From the NCBI GenBank assembly GCA_040382055.1, contig JBEIGE010000010.1:1-64000 (forward strand): a DNA stretch of 64,000 bases. Reading direction: 5' to 3'. The notes beneath the pieces were generated by a model, which saw only the letters and a program-made list of their open reading frames with translations, made no database searches and was not told the origin of the DNA. Shown here piece by piece: positions 42,437-50,440 of the stretch. This DNA is from JBEIGE01 sp040382055. GTDB lineage: Bacteria > Pseudomonadota > Gammaproteobacteria > Burkholderiales > Burkholderiaceae_C. The position numbers and the translations under genes were made by a program. Each line of letters begins with the position of its first letter. Position 1 is the stretch's first letter.

Positions 42437-44041
42437 TTATCCTGCCGAGGACAACAAAATACGGGTGTAAGGGTGATTGGGATGATCAAGAATCTCGGTC
42501 AGTGAGCCGGATTCAAGTACCTCACCCTCTTTCATAACGAGGACGTGGTGGGCCATGGCGCGGATGACATCGACGTCGTGGGTGATCAGAAGATAACTCA
42601 GGCCTTTGGTAAATTGAAGTTGCTGAAGCAACTCAAGCACCTGCTTCTGGATGGTGACATCCAGCGCACTGGTGGGCTCATCGAGAATCATCAACTCCGG
42701 CTCAACGATCAGTGCACGTGCAATGGCAATGCGCTGGCGTTGTCCTCCCGAGAACTCATGGGGGTAGCGCTGCAAAATTCCCGGAAACTGGTCTTCACTC
42801 AAGCCCACTTCACCGAGTGCTGAAAGCACCCTCTGTTGACGCGCTGTCAAGGAAAGCGACGCCGCATGAACCGATAAACCCTCACCCACGATTTCCTCCA
42901 CGGTCATGCGCGGCGACAGGGATGAAAATGGATCCTGAAAAACCACCTGGACAGCTTGACGCAAGTTGCGGTTTGAATTGGCGTCTTTATTCCACATGGC
43001 TCCGGCCACCCGGAGTTGGCCTTCAAATGGCATCAGCCCCAGAGCAGCCAGGGCAAGTGTGGATTTGCCAGAGCCCGACTCACCCATAACTCCAAGGGTT
43101 TGCCCTTTGCGCAAGATGAAGTCTGCGCCCTTCACAGCAACAAATGCCCCGCTTTTGAACCAACCCGCGAGACCCGGCAAAGGCGTGGGGTAACTCACTC
43201 GCAATTGTTTGGCTTCTAGCAGTACCGTGGGTTCTTTAGCGCCTGAAACCCGGTTGTCTCGCGCTGGACGGCTGTCAATCAAGCGCTTGGTGTAGCTGTG
43301 GGTGGGGTTGGAGAAAACCTCAGCAACCAGCCCCTGCTCAACAATCAAGCCGTTTTCCATCACGATCACACGGTCTGCAAACCGCCTCACCAGATTCAGG
43401 TCATGGGTAATCATGAGCACAGCCATGCCGTTTTTCTCTTGCAGACGACTCAACAGGTCAAGAATCTGAGCCCTCAGGCTCACATCAAGTGCCGTGGTCG
43501 GTTCGTCAGCCAACAGCAAGCGCGGTTGGCAGGCGATGGCCATGGCAATCATGGCGCGCTGGCGTTGGCCGCCGCTGAGCTGGTGGGGGTAAGACTTTGC
43601 GCGGCGCTCTGGTTCAGGTATGCCGGTTTCAGCAAGTGCCTCAATGGCCTGGAGAATGGCCTGTTTTGGCTTGATACCGCGTTTGAGTTCCAGCACTTCG
43701 GCAATTTGTTGACCCACGGTCATCAGGGGGTTGAGCGCCGTCATGGGCTCCTGGAAGATGAAAGAAATATCCTGACCCCGGATGCCACGCAGTTTTTGCT
43801 CTGAAATTGAGAGCATATTGTTGAATGTCTGCGAGGGCTCAGGCTCCAAAAAGTTGATGGTTCCTGTCACCTGCGCCTCTGGCAGCAAGCGCAGCAGGCT
43901 CATGGCTGTGACCGTTTTGCCCGACCCCGATTCACCCACCAGAGCCAGTTTTTCGCCAACATTGACAGAAAAATCTATGCCATGGACCACTTCCTTGCCA
44001 CCGAAGGCCACCCGAAGATTGCGGACATCCAGCAGCGTCAT
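42437..44041 (-). CDS. yejF: Peptide ABC transporter ATPase with two nucleotide-binding domains (YejF-like)
   Basis: This 534-residue protein carries two complete ABC cassettes, as in YejF of the microcin C/peptide importer. Cassette 1 has VGESGSGKTVT near 36, LSGGQRQRAMIA near 152 and LLLADEPTTALD. Cassette 2 has MGESGSGKSTLA near 319, FSGGQRQRIAIA near 427 and LMILDEPTSALD. Both have the Opp/Dpp-type C-terminal peptide (HSYTKRLI, HPYTRILL). It overlaps the permease gene by 4 bases. It energises import of oligopeptides across the inner membrane. Confidence 0.93.
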   Translation of the reverse strand: MTLLDVRNLRVAFGGKEVVHGIDFSVNVGEKLALVGESGSGKTVTAMSLLRLLPEAQVTGTINFLEPEPSQTFNNMLSISEQKLRGIRGQDISFIFQEPMTALNPLMTVGQQIAEVLELKRGIKPKQAILQAIEALAETGIPEPERRAKSYPHQLSGGQRQRAMIAMAIACQPRLLLADEPTTALDVSLRAQILDLLSRLQEKNGMAVLMITHDLNLVRRFADRVIVMENGLIVEQGLVAEVFSNPTHSYTKRLIDSRPARDNRVSGAKEPTVLLEAKQLRVSYPTPLPGLAGWFKSGAFVAVKGADFILRKGQTLGVMGESGSGKSTLALAALGLMPFEGQLRVAGAMWNKDANSNRNLRQAVQVVFQDPFSSLSPRMTVEEIVGEGLSVHAASLSLTARQQRVLSALGEVGLSEDQFPGILQRYPHEFSGGQRQRIAIARALIVEPELMILDEPTSALDVTIQKQVLELLQQLQFTKGLSYLLITHDVDVIRAMAHHVLVMKEGEVLESGSLTEILDHPNHPYTRILLSSAG

Positions 44042-45093
44042 GACTTGTCAGCCTTTCTGGGGTCCAGGGCATCACGCAAGGCGTCTCCCATGAAGGTCAG
44101 CAACAACAAGGTGACGACCAGCACAGCAAAAGTCGACAGCGAGATCCACCAGGCGTCTATGTTGTTTTTCCCCTGAGCCAGTAGCTCACCCAATGAAGGC
44201 GTACCGGGCGGTACACCCAAGCCCAGAAAATCCAGCGAGGTCAGGGCCAGGATCGCGGCACTCATCCGGAAGGGTAAAAAAGTGACGACAGGTGTCATGC
44301 TGTTGGGCAGTACATGCCGCCACATGATCTGCATGCTGGACAGGCCCATGGCCCGGGCTGCCCGTACATAGTCAAGCTGTCTGTTACGCAGAAACTCTGC
44401 GCGGACATAGTCAGACAGTCCCATCCAGCCAAAAAGGCTGAGCAATACCAACAGCAAACCCAGACTGGGGTCAAACATGGCGGCAAAGATGATCAGCAAA
44501 TAAAGCTCGGGCATGGAGCCCCAGATCTCTATAAAACGCTGAAAGAACAAATCTGTTTTACCGCCATAAAAGCCCTGAATGGCACCGGTCACGATACCCA
44601 GAAAAACACCGATCACGGTTAGCGCCAGGGCGAAAAGCACCGAAATCCGGAATCCATACAGCAGCCTGGCCAGCACATCCCGACCCCGGTCATCCGTTCC
44701 CAGCCAGTTGTCCGGTGAGGGTCCGGACGGATTGGGTTCTTTGGCGAAATAATTCAATGTGCTGTGGTGGTAGGGATTGAGCGGGTAAATCGCAAAGTTG
44801 CCTGGTTTTTGGAATTGCTGCTGGATGAAGGGGTCCAGAAAATCTGTCGGGGTCTGAAAATCGCCACCGAAGGCAGTCTCAGGAACGCTGCTGAGAATCG
44901 GCAAATACCATTGCCCGTTGTAACGTGCCACCAGCGGCTTGTCGTTTGAAATGAGCTCAGCGCCCAGGCTCAAGACAAACAGCAGGCAAAAGATGAGTCC
45001 GCTCCAATACCCCAGACGGTTGCGCCTGAAACGCAACCAAGCCCTGCGTGAAGGGCTTAAAGACAGACCGGCAGATTGAGCAGGATTAGTCAA
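44038..45093 (-). CDS. yejE: Peptide ABC transporter permease (YejE-like)
   Basis: The 351-residue membrane protein has an N-terminal helix (LGYWSGLIFCLLFVLSLGAEL), a large periplasmic stretch of about 100 residues containing NDKPLVARYNGQWYLPILS (the YejE hallmark insertion) and five further helices. The EAA-type loop (YVRAARAMGLSSMQIMWRHVLPN) contacts the ATPase. GTDDRGRDVLARLLYGFRIS is shared with DppC-like permeases. It overlaps yejB by 8 bases and yejF by 4, so the cluster is one operon. Confidence 0.92.
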   Translation of the reverse strand: MTNPAQSAGLSLSPSRRAWLRFRRNRLGYWSGLIFCLLFVLSLGAELISNDKPLVARYNGQWYLPILSSVPETAFGGDFQTPTDFLDPFIQQQFQKPGNFAIYPLNPYHHSTLNYFAKEPNPSGPSPDNWLGTDDRGRDVLARLLYGFRISVLFALALTVIGVFLGIVTGAIQGFYGGKTDLFFQRFIEIWGSMPELYLLIIFAAMFDPSLGLLLVLLSLFGWMGLSDYVRAEFLRNRQLDYVRAARAMGLSSMQIMWRHVLPNSMTPVVTFLPFRMSAAILALTSLDFLGLGVPPGTPSLGELLAQGKNNIDAWWISLSTFAVLVVTLLLLTFMGDALRDALDPRKADKS

Positions 45094-46120
45094 ACTTCAC
45101 CCTCGGATCTACCCAGATGTAGCACAGGTCTGAGATCAACTTGGTCACCAGTCCGATCAGGGTAAACAAATACAAGGTACCCAAAACCACAGGGTAGTCA
45201 CGGCGCATGACCGACTCGTAAGACAAAAGGCCCAAGCCGTCCAGTGAAAACAGGGTTTCAATTAACAGCGAGCCGGTAAAAAAAGCCCCAATAAAAGCAG
45301 CCGGAAAGCCGGTGACGATCGGAATGAGGGCATTGCGAAAGACATGTTTCCACAGCACCCGGCGCTCGGTCAGGCCCTTGGCGCGCGCGGTCAGCACGTA
45401 CTGCTTGCGAATTTCCTCCAGAAAAGCGTTTTTGGTCAGCATGGTGGTTACCGCAAAAGCGCCTAGCACGCTGGCGGTAATGGGCAAGGCAATGTGCCAG
45501 AGGTAATCGACAACCTTGGCACCCCAACTCAAACTCTCCCAATTGCTCGATGTCAGCCCGCGCAATGGAAACCACTGCAACTGTCCACCAAAAATAACCA
45601 GCAAGGCCACGCCCAGTACAAAGCCGGGGATGGCATAGCCCACCAGCACAAGCAAGGTAGTCAAGGTGTCAAAACGTGTGCCGGAGCGAACAGCTTTGGC
45701 AATCCCCAATGGCACTGAGATCAGATAACTCAGAAAAAACGTCCATAGCCCCAGGCTGATGGAGACCGGCAGTTTTTCCTTGACCAGTTGCCAGACATCT
45801 TTCGGGTAAAAAAAGCTTTTGCCCAAATCAAAGCGGGCAAACTGCCCGAGCATTTGGAAAAAGCGTTCATGGGCAGGCTTGTCAAAGCCGTAAAGCTCCT
45901 TGATCTCGGCAATCCGCGCGGCATCGACGCCCTGCCTGCCGCGGTAGCCCGCGCCGGACACTGCCGCACCCTCCCCCCCGGTGTCTCGCCCCTGCAATTG
46001 CGCCACCATCTGTTCCACCGGCCCACCGGGAACAAACTGAATCACGATAAAGGTGAGCAACAGCACGCCCAGCAAGGTCGGGATCATGAGCAAAAGCCGC
46101 TTGAGGATGTAAACGAACAT
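45086..46120 (-). CDS. yejB: Peptide ABC transporter permease (YejB-like)
   Basis: This 344-residue permease starts with MFVYILKRLLLMIPTLLGVL, the DppB-type N-terminus, followed by FVPGGPVEQMVAQL. A periplasmic insertion (about 45-75, GRDTGGEGAAVSGAGYRGRQ) precedes ELYGFDKPAHERF, as in YejB. The ATPase-contact loop reads YVLTARAKGLTERRVLWKHV. The ATG lies 2 bases after the upstream stop, which supports it over a longer open frame. It pairs with the YejE-like permease to form the channel. Confidence 0.92.
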   Translation of the reverse strand: MFVYILKRLLLMIPTLLGVLLLTFIVIQFVPGGPVEQMVAQLQGRDTGGEGAAVSGAGYRGRQGVDAARIAEIKELYGFDKPAHERFFQMLGQFARFDLGKSFFYPKDVWQLVKEKLPVSISLGLWTFFLSYLISVPLGIAKAVRSGTRFDTLTTLLVLVGYAIPGFVLGVALLVIFGGQLQWFPLRGLTSSNWESLSWGAKVVDYLWHIALPITASVLGAFAVTTMLTKNAFLEEIRKQYVLTARAKGLTERRVLWKHVFRNALIPIVTGFPAAFIGAFFTGSLLIETLFSLDGLGLLSYESVMRRDYPVVLGTLYLFTLIGLVTKLISDLCYIWVDPRVKFD

Positions 46121-46122
46121 GG

Positions 46123-47982
46123 CTAAGGCGCTCCCTTGACGGCCTGGCCTGTCATGGCAGCCTGGTTGGCCGGACTGGCCCACCAGGTGGAAGTGATCCA
46201 GTTCTCAGGCTGGTAATAACGCGGCGTGATCTTGGCCTGCTCAAAGCGACCGGCGCGATAAGCCACCCGGTGAATCCCGCTGTACCAGTGCGGTACGGCA
46301 TAGTGCCCGTGGCGCAGCACCCGGTCGAGTGCACGAACCCGGGCCACCAGCTCAGGGCGAGTGTGTGAGGAAATAATTTGATCCAGCAAGGCATCCACCG
46401 CAGGGCTTTGGATGCCGATCACATTACTTGAGCCCTCGGTCACAGCCGCTTTGGAGCCAAATCGCTCCAGCAACTCGGTGCCGGGGGATTCACTGCCGAC
46501 AATGCGGTTGCTGATCATCTCAAAGTCAAAAACGTCCATTCTTTTTTGCAGAATGGCAAAGTCGATCACTTTGTAGTTGACGCGTATGCCCAGTTTTTCC
46601 AGATTTTTGGCATAGGGCGTCACCACCCGGCCCATGGAGCCCGAGCTGTCCAGAAATTCGATGCTGAACACCTCACCACGGGCATTACGCAAGGCTCCGT
46701 CCCGATAAGTCCAACCCGCTGCGGCCAACAAATCCCGGGCTTTGCGCAAGTTATCCCTCAAAGTCTGGCCTGACTGCGGGTCCTGACTGGTGAAGGGGGG
46801 TTGAGGTACATCCTGGGAAAAAACCTCCGGCGGCAACTGCCCGCGCAGGGGCTCGAGCAGGGCCAGTTCTTCAGGCCCCGGTTTGCCTTTGGCTTCAAAG
46901 TCACTGCCGACAAAGTAACCGCGAACCCGGGTGTAGGCGTTGTAGAACAGCTGGCGATTGAGCCACTCGTAGTCCATGGCCAGGGCAATCGCCTGGCGCA
47001 CCCGCACGTCACTGAACTTCTCGCGCCGGGTGTTGAACAGAAAACCCTGAAAATCTCCGGCATTGCCGTGCTGAAGTTCTTTTTTGATCAGCAAGCCCTT
47101 ATCAAAAGCCCGCCCGGCATAGGCGCGGGCCCACTCACGGGCAATAAAGGCCTGGATGTAATCAAACTCACCGGCTTTAAAGGCTTCCAGCTGGGCGGTG
47201 CTGTCTTTGTAGATTTTGTAGGTAACCCGGTCGAAATTGAACATGCCGACCCGCACGTTCAGGTCTTTGGCCCAATAGTTGGGATCGCGCTCGTAGCTGA
47301 TGTCCTTGCCGAAGTTGACCTTGCCGATTTTGTAAGGCCCGCTGCCAATGGGCGTGTCAACAATGATTTTGTCCAATGGCTTGGCAACACCGTTTTCTAC
47401 CCCCCACTGGCGGCTAAACACCGGCAGGCTGCCCGCAATCAGCGGCAACTCTGCGTTGACGCGCTTGAAATCAAAGCGCACCTTGCGCTCAGCCAGCACC
47501 GTGACGCCCTTAATCTCGCCAAAAATAGTGCGGTATTGAGGCGCGGATTCTTTGGAGGTGAGCTTGTCAAAAGAATGTTTGACATCAAGCGCCAGCACTG
47601 GGTCCCCATTGTGAAACCTGGCCTTGGGGTTAAGCGTGAACACAACCGAAAGACGGTCAGGCGCCACGCTGATGTCTTGCGCCAGCAGTCCGTAAGCGGT
47701 CGTGGGTTCGTCCAGGGTGCCGGTTAACAAGGTTTCAAATACAAAGCCGTTCAAACTGGGGGGCGCACTGCCTTTGAGGGTGAAGGGGTTGTATTTGTCG
47801 AAGTTAGACAGCCGCGTGGGGGGCACCAGCGATATCTCTCCACCCTTGGGGGCTTGAGGGTTGACGTAATCAAAAGAGGCAAAATCAGCCGGGTACTTGA
47901 TATCCCCAAATTGCGCATAGGCATGCCCAGCCAAGGCCGGCAGACAAGACCAAAAAGCAAGAAAAAAACAACAAATGCGCAT
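46123..47982 (-). CDS. yejA: Periplasmic oligopeptide-binding protein (YejA-like)
   Basis: This 619-residue substrate-binding protein of the SBP_bac_5 family delivers peptides to the adjoining permeases. A signal peptide (MRICCFFLAFWSCLPALAGHAYA) is followed by the YejA-type YPADFASFDYVNPQAPKGGE. Internal motifs include RFHNGDPVLALDVKHSFDKL near 125 and VRQAIALAMDYEWLNRQLFY near 330. A GTG five codons upstream is an alternative start. I prefer the ATG since it yields the more compact signal, though neither has a strong ribosome site. It is divergent from fabI across 37 bases. Confidence 0.92.
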   Translation of the reverse strand: MRICCFFLAFWSCLPALAGHAYAQFGDIKYPADFASFDYVNPQAPKGGEISLVPPTRLSNFDKYNPFTLKGSAPPSLNGFVFETLLTGTLDEPTTAYGLLAQDISVAPDRLSVVFTLNPKARFHNGDPVLALDVKHSFDKLTSKESAPQYRTIFGEIKGVTVLAERKVRFDFKRVNAELPLIAGSLPVFSRQWGVENGVAKPLDKIIVDTPIGSGPYKIGKVNFGKDISYERDPNYWAKDLNVRVGMFNFDRVTYKIYKDSTAQLEAFKAGEFDYIQAFIAREWARAYAGRAFDKGLLIKKELQHGNAGDFQGFLFNTRREKFSDVRVRQAIALAMDYEWLNRQLFYNAYTRVRGYFVGSDFEAKGKPGPEELALLEPLRGQLPPEVFSQDVPQPPFTSQDPQSGQTLRDNLRKARDLLAAAGWTYRDGALRNARGEVFSIEFLDSSGSMGRVVTPYAKNLEKLGIRVNYKVIDFAILQKRMDVFDFEMISNRIVGSESPGTELLERFGSKAAVTEGSSNVIGIQSPAVDALLDQIISSHTRPELVARVRALDRVLRHGHYAVPHWYSGIHRVAYRAGRFEQAKITPRYYQPENWITSTWWASPANQAAMTGQAVKGAP

Positions 47983-48019
47983 GCGACAATTCTGCACACA
48001 TTTTTAACCAGAGATAAAC

Positions 48020-48802
48020 ATGGGCTTTTTAACCGGCAAAAAACTTTTAATCACTGGGGTTCTGAGCAACCGTTCCATTGCCTATGGCATCGCCAAAGCG
48101 TGTCATGCCCAGGGGGCTGAACTGGCTTTTAGCTATGTGGGCGAGCGTTTTAAAGACCGCATCACCGAGTTTGCCGCTGATTTTGGCTCGAAGCTGATCT
48201 TTGACTGCGATGTGGGTGACGACGCGCAGATTGAAAAGCTGTTTACTGACCTAGCCGCACACTGGCCCAGCTTTGACGGGTTTGTGCACAGCATCGGCTT
48301 TGCTCCGCGCGAGGCTATTGCCGGAAACTTTCTGGACGGCATAAGCCGTGAGAACTTCCGCATTGCCCATGACATTTCAGCCTATAGCTTCCCGGCCATG
48401 GCCAAGGCCGCCCTGCCCCATCTGAGCAGCAAAGCCGCCCTGTTAACGCTGACCTACCTGGGCTCAGACCGCATCATCCCCAACTACAACACCATGGGTC
48501 TGGCCAAAGCGTCGCTGGAGAGTTCAGTGCGCTACCTGGCAGAAGCCGTAGGCCCCAAGGGCATACGCGTGAACGGCATTAGCGCCGGCCCCATCAAAAC
48601 ACTGGCTGCCAGCGGCATCAAAGATTTTGGCAAGCTGCTGCACATGGTGGCCGACGCCTCGCCCATACGCCGCAATGTGACGATTGAAGATGTGGGCAAT
48701 GTGGCCGCGTTTTTGCTGAGCGACCTGGCCGGTGGGGTGACGGCTGAGATTACCTATGTGGATGGCGGGTACAGCCAGACCATGGGGTTGATGCTGGAAT
48801 AG
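48020..48802 (+). CDS. fabI: Enoyl-ACP reductase FabI
   Basis: FabI performs the last reduction of each fatty-acid elongation cycle with NADH. The 260-residue protein has the cofactor-binding GVLSNRSIAYGIAKA (residues 13-27), the HSIGFAPR strand near 90 and the catalytic set Y146, Y156 and K163, numbered as in E. coli, in YLGSDRIIPNYNTMGLAK. The triclosan-contact residues G93 and Y156 are present. AGAGAT lies 6 bases before the ATG. It is on the + strand, against the local minus bias. Confidence 0.97.
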   Translation: MGFLTGKKLLITGVLSNRSIAYGIAKACHAQGAELAFSYVGERFKDRITEFAADFGSKLIFDCDVGDDAQIEKLFTDLAAHWPSFDGFVHSIGFAPREAIAGNFLDGISRENFRIAHDISAYSFPAMAKAALPHLSSKAALLTLTYLGSDRIIPNYNTMGLAKASLESSVRYLAEAVGPKGIRVNGISAGPIKTLAASGIKDFGKLLHMVADASPIRRNVTIEDVGNVAAFLLSDLAGGVTAEITYVDGGYSQTMGLMLE

Positions 48803-48811
48803 CCGTCTCTT

Positions 48812-48887
48812 CCTAACTAGGTTGGCACGGCGGGCTGCCCAAGTTCTCACTCTAACGGGGTTGGCATGGTGGGTGGCGCAGCCCACC
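48812..48887 (-). repeat. Two tandem units of a GTTAG-ended repeat after DUF2442
   Basis: On the minus strand the units read GGGCTGCGCCACCCACC with TGCCAACCCCGTTAGA (48887-48852) and GGGCAGCCCGCC with GTGCCAACCTAGTTAGG (48840-48812). Both share the ordered parts GGGC-GC, ACCC/GCC, TGCCAACC and GTTAG with a third copy at 49403. They start right after the stop of the DUF2442 gene and end within 10 bases of the fabI stop. GGTGGGC...GCCACCC can fold into a hairpin. Confidence 0.7.
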
Positions 48888-48891
48888 TTGA

Positions 48892-49158
48892 TTAAGATTT
48901 TGGCTTATTGCGTTCAGAAACCAGAGGAAAATCGGCTGGATTTCGAATGGACTGCACTGATAAATCGACGTCCAACTCCGGCCAATAAAGGTGGTCGGGG
49001 GTTGGCCACTCCACGTTTGATAACTGCTCGATCGTGCCCTTTCTAAACCAAGGAAATTGATCAAAGGGTACGAGCAGTTCCTCGTTGGCAAGTAACAGCC
49101 AAAAGCCGTGCTTAGAAACATGAGTCACTTCAGCCGCCAAAGTGGTGATTCCAGGCAT
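48892..49158 (-). CDS. DUF2442-domain protein (possible partner of DUF4160 protein)
   Basis: This small protein of 88 residues has the DUF2442 pattern: VTHVSKHGFWLLLANEELLVPF at 12-33, the FPWFRKGTIEQLSNVE stretch and a final WPELDVDLSVQSIRNP. Proteins of this family are often encoded directly after a DUF4160 protein, and the pair has been proposed as a toxin-antitoxin-like module, without firm biochemical proof known to me. Its start lies 29 bases inside the DUF4160 gene, so translation is coupled. Its stop codon abuts the repeat units. Confidence 0.85.
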   Translation of the reverse strand: MPGITTLAAEVTHVSKHGFWLLLANEELLVPFDQFPWFRKGTIEQLSNVEWPTPDHLYWPELDVDLSVQSIRNPADFPLVSERNKPKS

Positions 49159-49369
49159 CTTGGATCTCCTTTAAATGTGCATTCACAACTGATTGCGCTT
49201 GCCGAATTTGGGACGCAGATAGCCCTGTGTGGTTCGCTAATGCAACATCGGGTGTAAGCCAAAATTTAGCTTCGCCATCCGCGTGCGACACATGGACATG
49301 AATACGCGTCTCCTCGCGTGAAAAAAAGAAAAGACGAAATTGGCCATCGCGAACTATGGTGGGTGCCAT
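49130..49369 (-). CDS. DUF4160-domain protein
   Basis: The 79 residues begin MAPTIVRDGQFRLFFFSREE and continue RIHVHVSHADGEAKFWL, the hallmark of DUF4160 (a small beta-rich protein with a conserved HVHV and an acidic pair). The second half is a helix (ASQIRQAQSVVNAHLKEIQD) ending AWNHHF. It is upstream of and overlaps the DUF2442 gene. In many plasmids and chromosomal islands the same two families stand together. Function unknown; a toxin or antitoxin role is inference from neighbourhood. Confidence 0.85.
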   Translation of the reverse strand: MAPTIVRDGQFRLFFFSREETRIHVHVSHADGEAKFWLTPDVALANHTGLSASQIRQAQSVVNAHLKEIQDAWNHHFGG

Positions 49370-49402
49370 TTCGCTACTGTAACCAACTTATTATTTTGCT
49401 GG

Positions 49403-49452
49403 CTAACTGGGTTGGCACGGCGGGTGGAGCAGCCCTACCAACTCAGGTTAGC
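49403..49452 (-). repeat. Third GTTAG-ended repeat unit with outer inverted arms (attC-like)
   Basis: On the minus strand the site runs GCTAACCTGAGTTGG, then about 20 bases containing GGGCTGCTCCACCCGCC, then CCAACCCAGTTAGC. The outer 14-15 bases are imperfect inverted repeats, giving a hairpin with GTTAG at its end, and the first TAA is the stop codon of the cupin gene. An overlap of a cassette gene's stop with such a hairpin is what integron attC sites look like, but the core does not match GTTRRRY exactly. Confidence 0.6.
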
Positions 49453-49795
49453 TTTCGTCTTCCCCACCTTGCGGGCCCCAGAAAACTACCCAGGTTGAAA
49501 AGTCAGGGGAAAAATTCTCAAATCGATGCTCGATGCCAGCGGCTACGAAAAATACATCACCGGGCGTACAAGCATGCCGCTCGCCCGCGATCACGATTTC
49601 CCCAATGCCAGCGTGAATAAAGTAAAGCTCATCTTGGGTGTGGGGCGTTTGCGGATCACGGCCCATCGGCGCGTAAAACTCAACTGACATTGAGCCATGC
49701 GCAAAAGCCCGCGTAAAGCGCTCACCCTGCGGCCACTGCTCCGAAACTGATCCGGGAAGTTTCGACAGGAGTTCGGATGCGGTTGCCTTCATCAT
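49448..49795 (-). CDS. Cupin-domain protein
   Basis: This 115-residue single cupin barrel shows HTQDELYFIHAGIGEIVIAGE at about 52-72 (motif 1, with His and Glu as possible metal ligands) and GDVFFVAAGIEHRFENF at about 79-95 (motif 2 with a His). The ligand set H-x-E-H suggests a bound metal, but the chemical role is not predictable. Two ATGs stand in tandem at the start. The stop codon lies in the arm of the GTTAG repeat site, and 36 bases separate its start from the HNH gene, so it looks like a small mobile accessory gene. Confidence 0.82.
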   Translation of the reverse strand: MMKATASELLSKLPGSVSEQWPQGERFTRAFAHGSMSVEFYAPMGRDPQTPHTQDELYFIHAGIGEIVIAGERHACTPGDVFFVAAGIEHRFENFSPDFSTWVVFWGPQGGEDES

Positions 49796-49831
49796 TAAAA
49801 AAACGTTGCCAACGGATAGGTTTGATATTTT

Positions 49832-50203
49832 CTACTGCTGGTTAATGAGTTGCGTGCTGTTTTGCCCTGAGGTCTCAACTACCAGCGATGAAAGTGCAAC
49901 TTCCGATATTGACTGCCTCGTTATGCTGCGCTCACTGCAATACTTGGTTTTTAACCAATGGCTTAGTGGCTTGGTGCCTTTGCTTGCGTTGCAGCCTAAG
50001 CAACACAGGGCAATGTTTGATGAGTTCACAATAGATTCATCATTGACGATGTGCTCCCAGGAGGGACTTGCAGCTCTTGGGGCCTGTGGCTTACCGAATT
50101 CGCGACTGCAGTAGATGCAACGGCGGTCGCGCGCAATTACAAAGAGCGCGAGTTCCCTTGGGAACTTCCATCTTGTTGCGTTGCTTAGGAGCAGTGGCGT
50201 CAT
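49832..50203 (-). CDS. HNH endonuclease family protein
   Basis: The 123-residue protein has the zinc-containing HNH core: CIYCSREFG near 30, SWEHIVNDES near 50, NIALCCLGCNASKG near 66-79 (the second Cys pair) and KPLSHWLKTKYC. That arrangement is typical of small free-standing HNH nucleases of the RloC/McrA-like type. No intron, intein or restriction partner is next to it. The gene is noticeably more A/T-rich than the flanking core genes, which fits acquisition with the neighbouring cupin and DUF genes. The ATG is preferred to a TTG three codons before it. Confidence 0.8.
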   Translation of the reverse strand: MTPLLLSNATRWKFPRELALFVIARDRRCIYCSREFGKPQAPRAASPSWEHIVNDESIVNSSNIALCCLGCNASKGTKPLSHWLKTKYCSERSITRQSISEVALSSLVVETSGQNSTQLINQQ

Positions 50204-50277
50204 GAAGCCCAATATGTTTTACTTTGCTAATCCGCAGAATAACGGATAACTCAACCCCTTCCCAAGGCCATCAGATT

Positions 50278-50404
50278 GGGTGTCCCTGCGTCGGCCCCAT
50301 TCGCGGTTGCCACAGACTTTGCAAAACAAGAACCGCGATAACGCGAAGATGCCAGCAAGCCAAAATCTTGAGCCCGCGAGCGTGGGCCAGAGCAGGGATA
50401 CCCG
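50278..50404. repeat. Structured intergenic segment with long imperfect inverted repeats
   Basis: GGGTGTCCCTGCGTCGGCCC at 50278-50297 is matched, inverted, by GGGCCAGAGCAGGGATACCC at 50384-50403 (about 16 of 20 paired). Inside lies a second pair, CGCGGTT and AACCGCG, separated by 21 bases. There is no gene in the whole 237-base gap between the HNH and decarboxylase genes. It could be a terminator complex for the decarboxylase gene, a small RNA, or the relic of a miniature mobile element. Confidence 0.5.
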
Positions 50405-50440
50405 GTCTGCTGGCCTCGCCCACATGCTAGCGAGAAAAAA

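Noticed and set aside
46801..47727. 308-codon frame on the + strand opposite yejA
   Set aside because: The yejA frame is supported by a signal peptide and family motifs; the opposite frame shows none.
48812..49452. CRISPR array
   Set aside because: Only three imperfect units with unequal gaps, genes between them and no cas genes.
49832..50203. Homing endonuclease or restriction system
   Set aside because: No intron, intein, reverse transcriptase or methyltransferase is next to the HNH gene; it remains a free-standing HNH protein.
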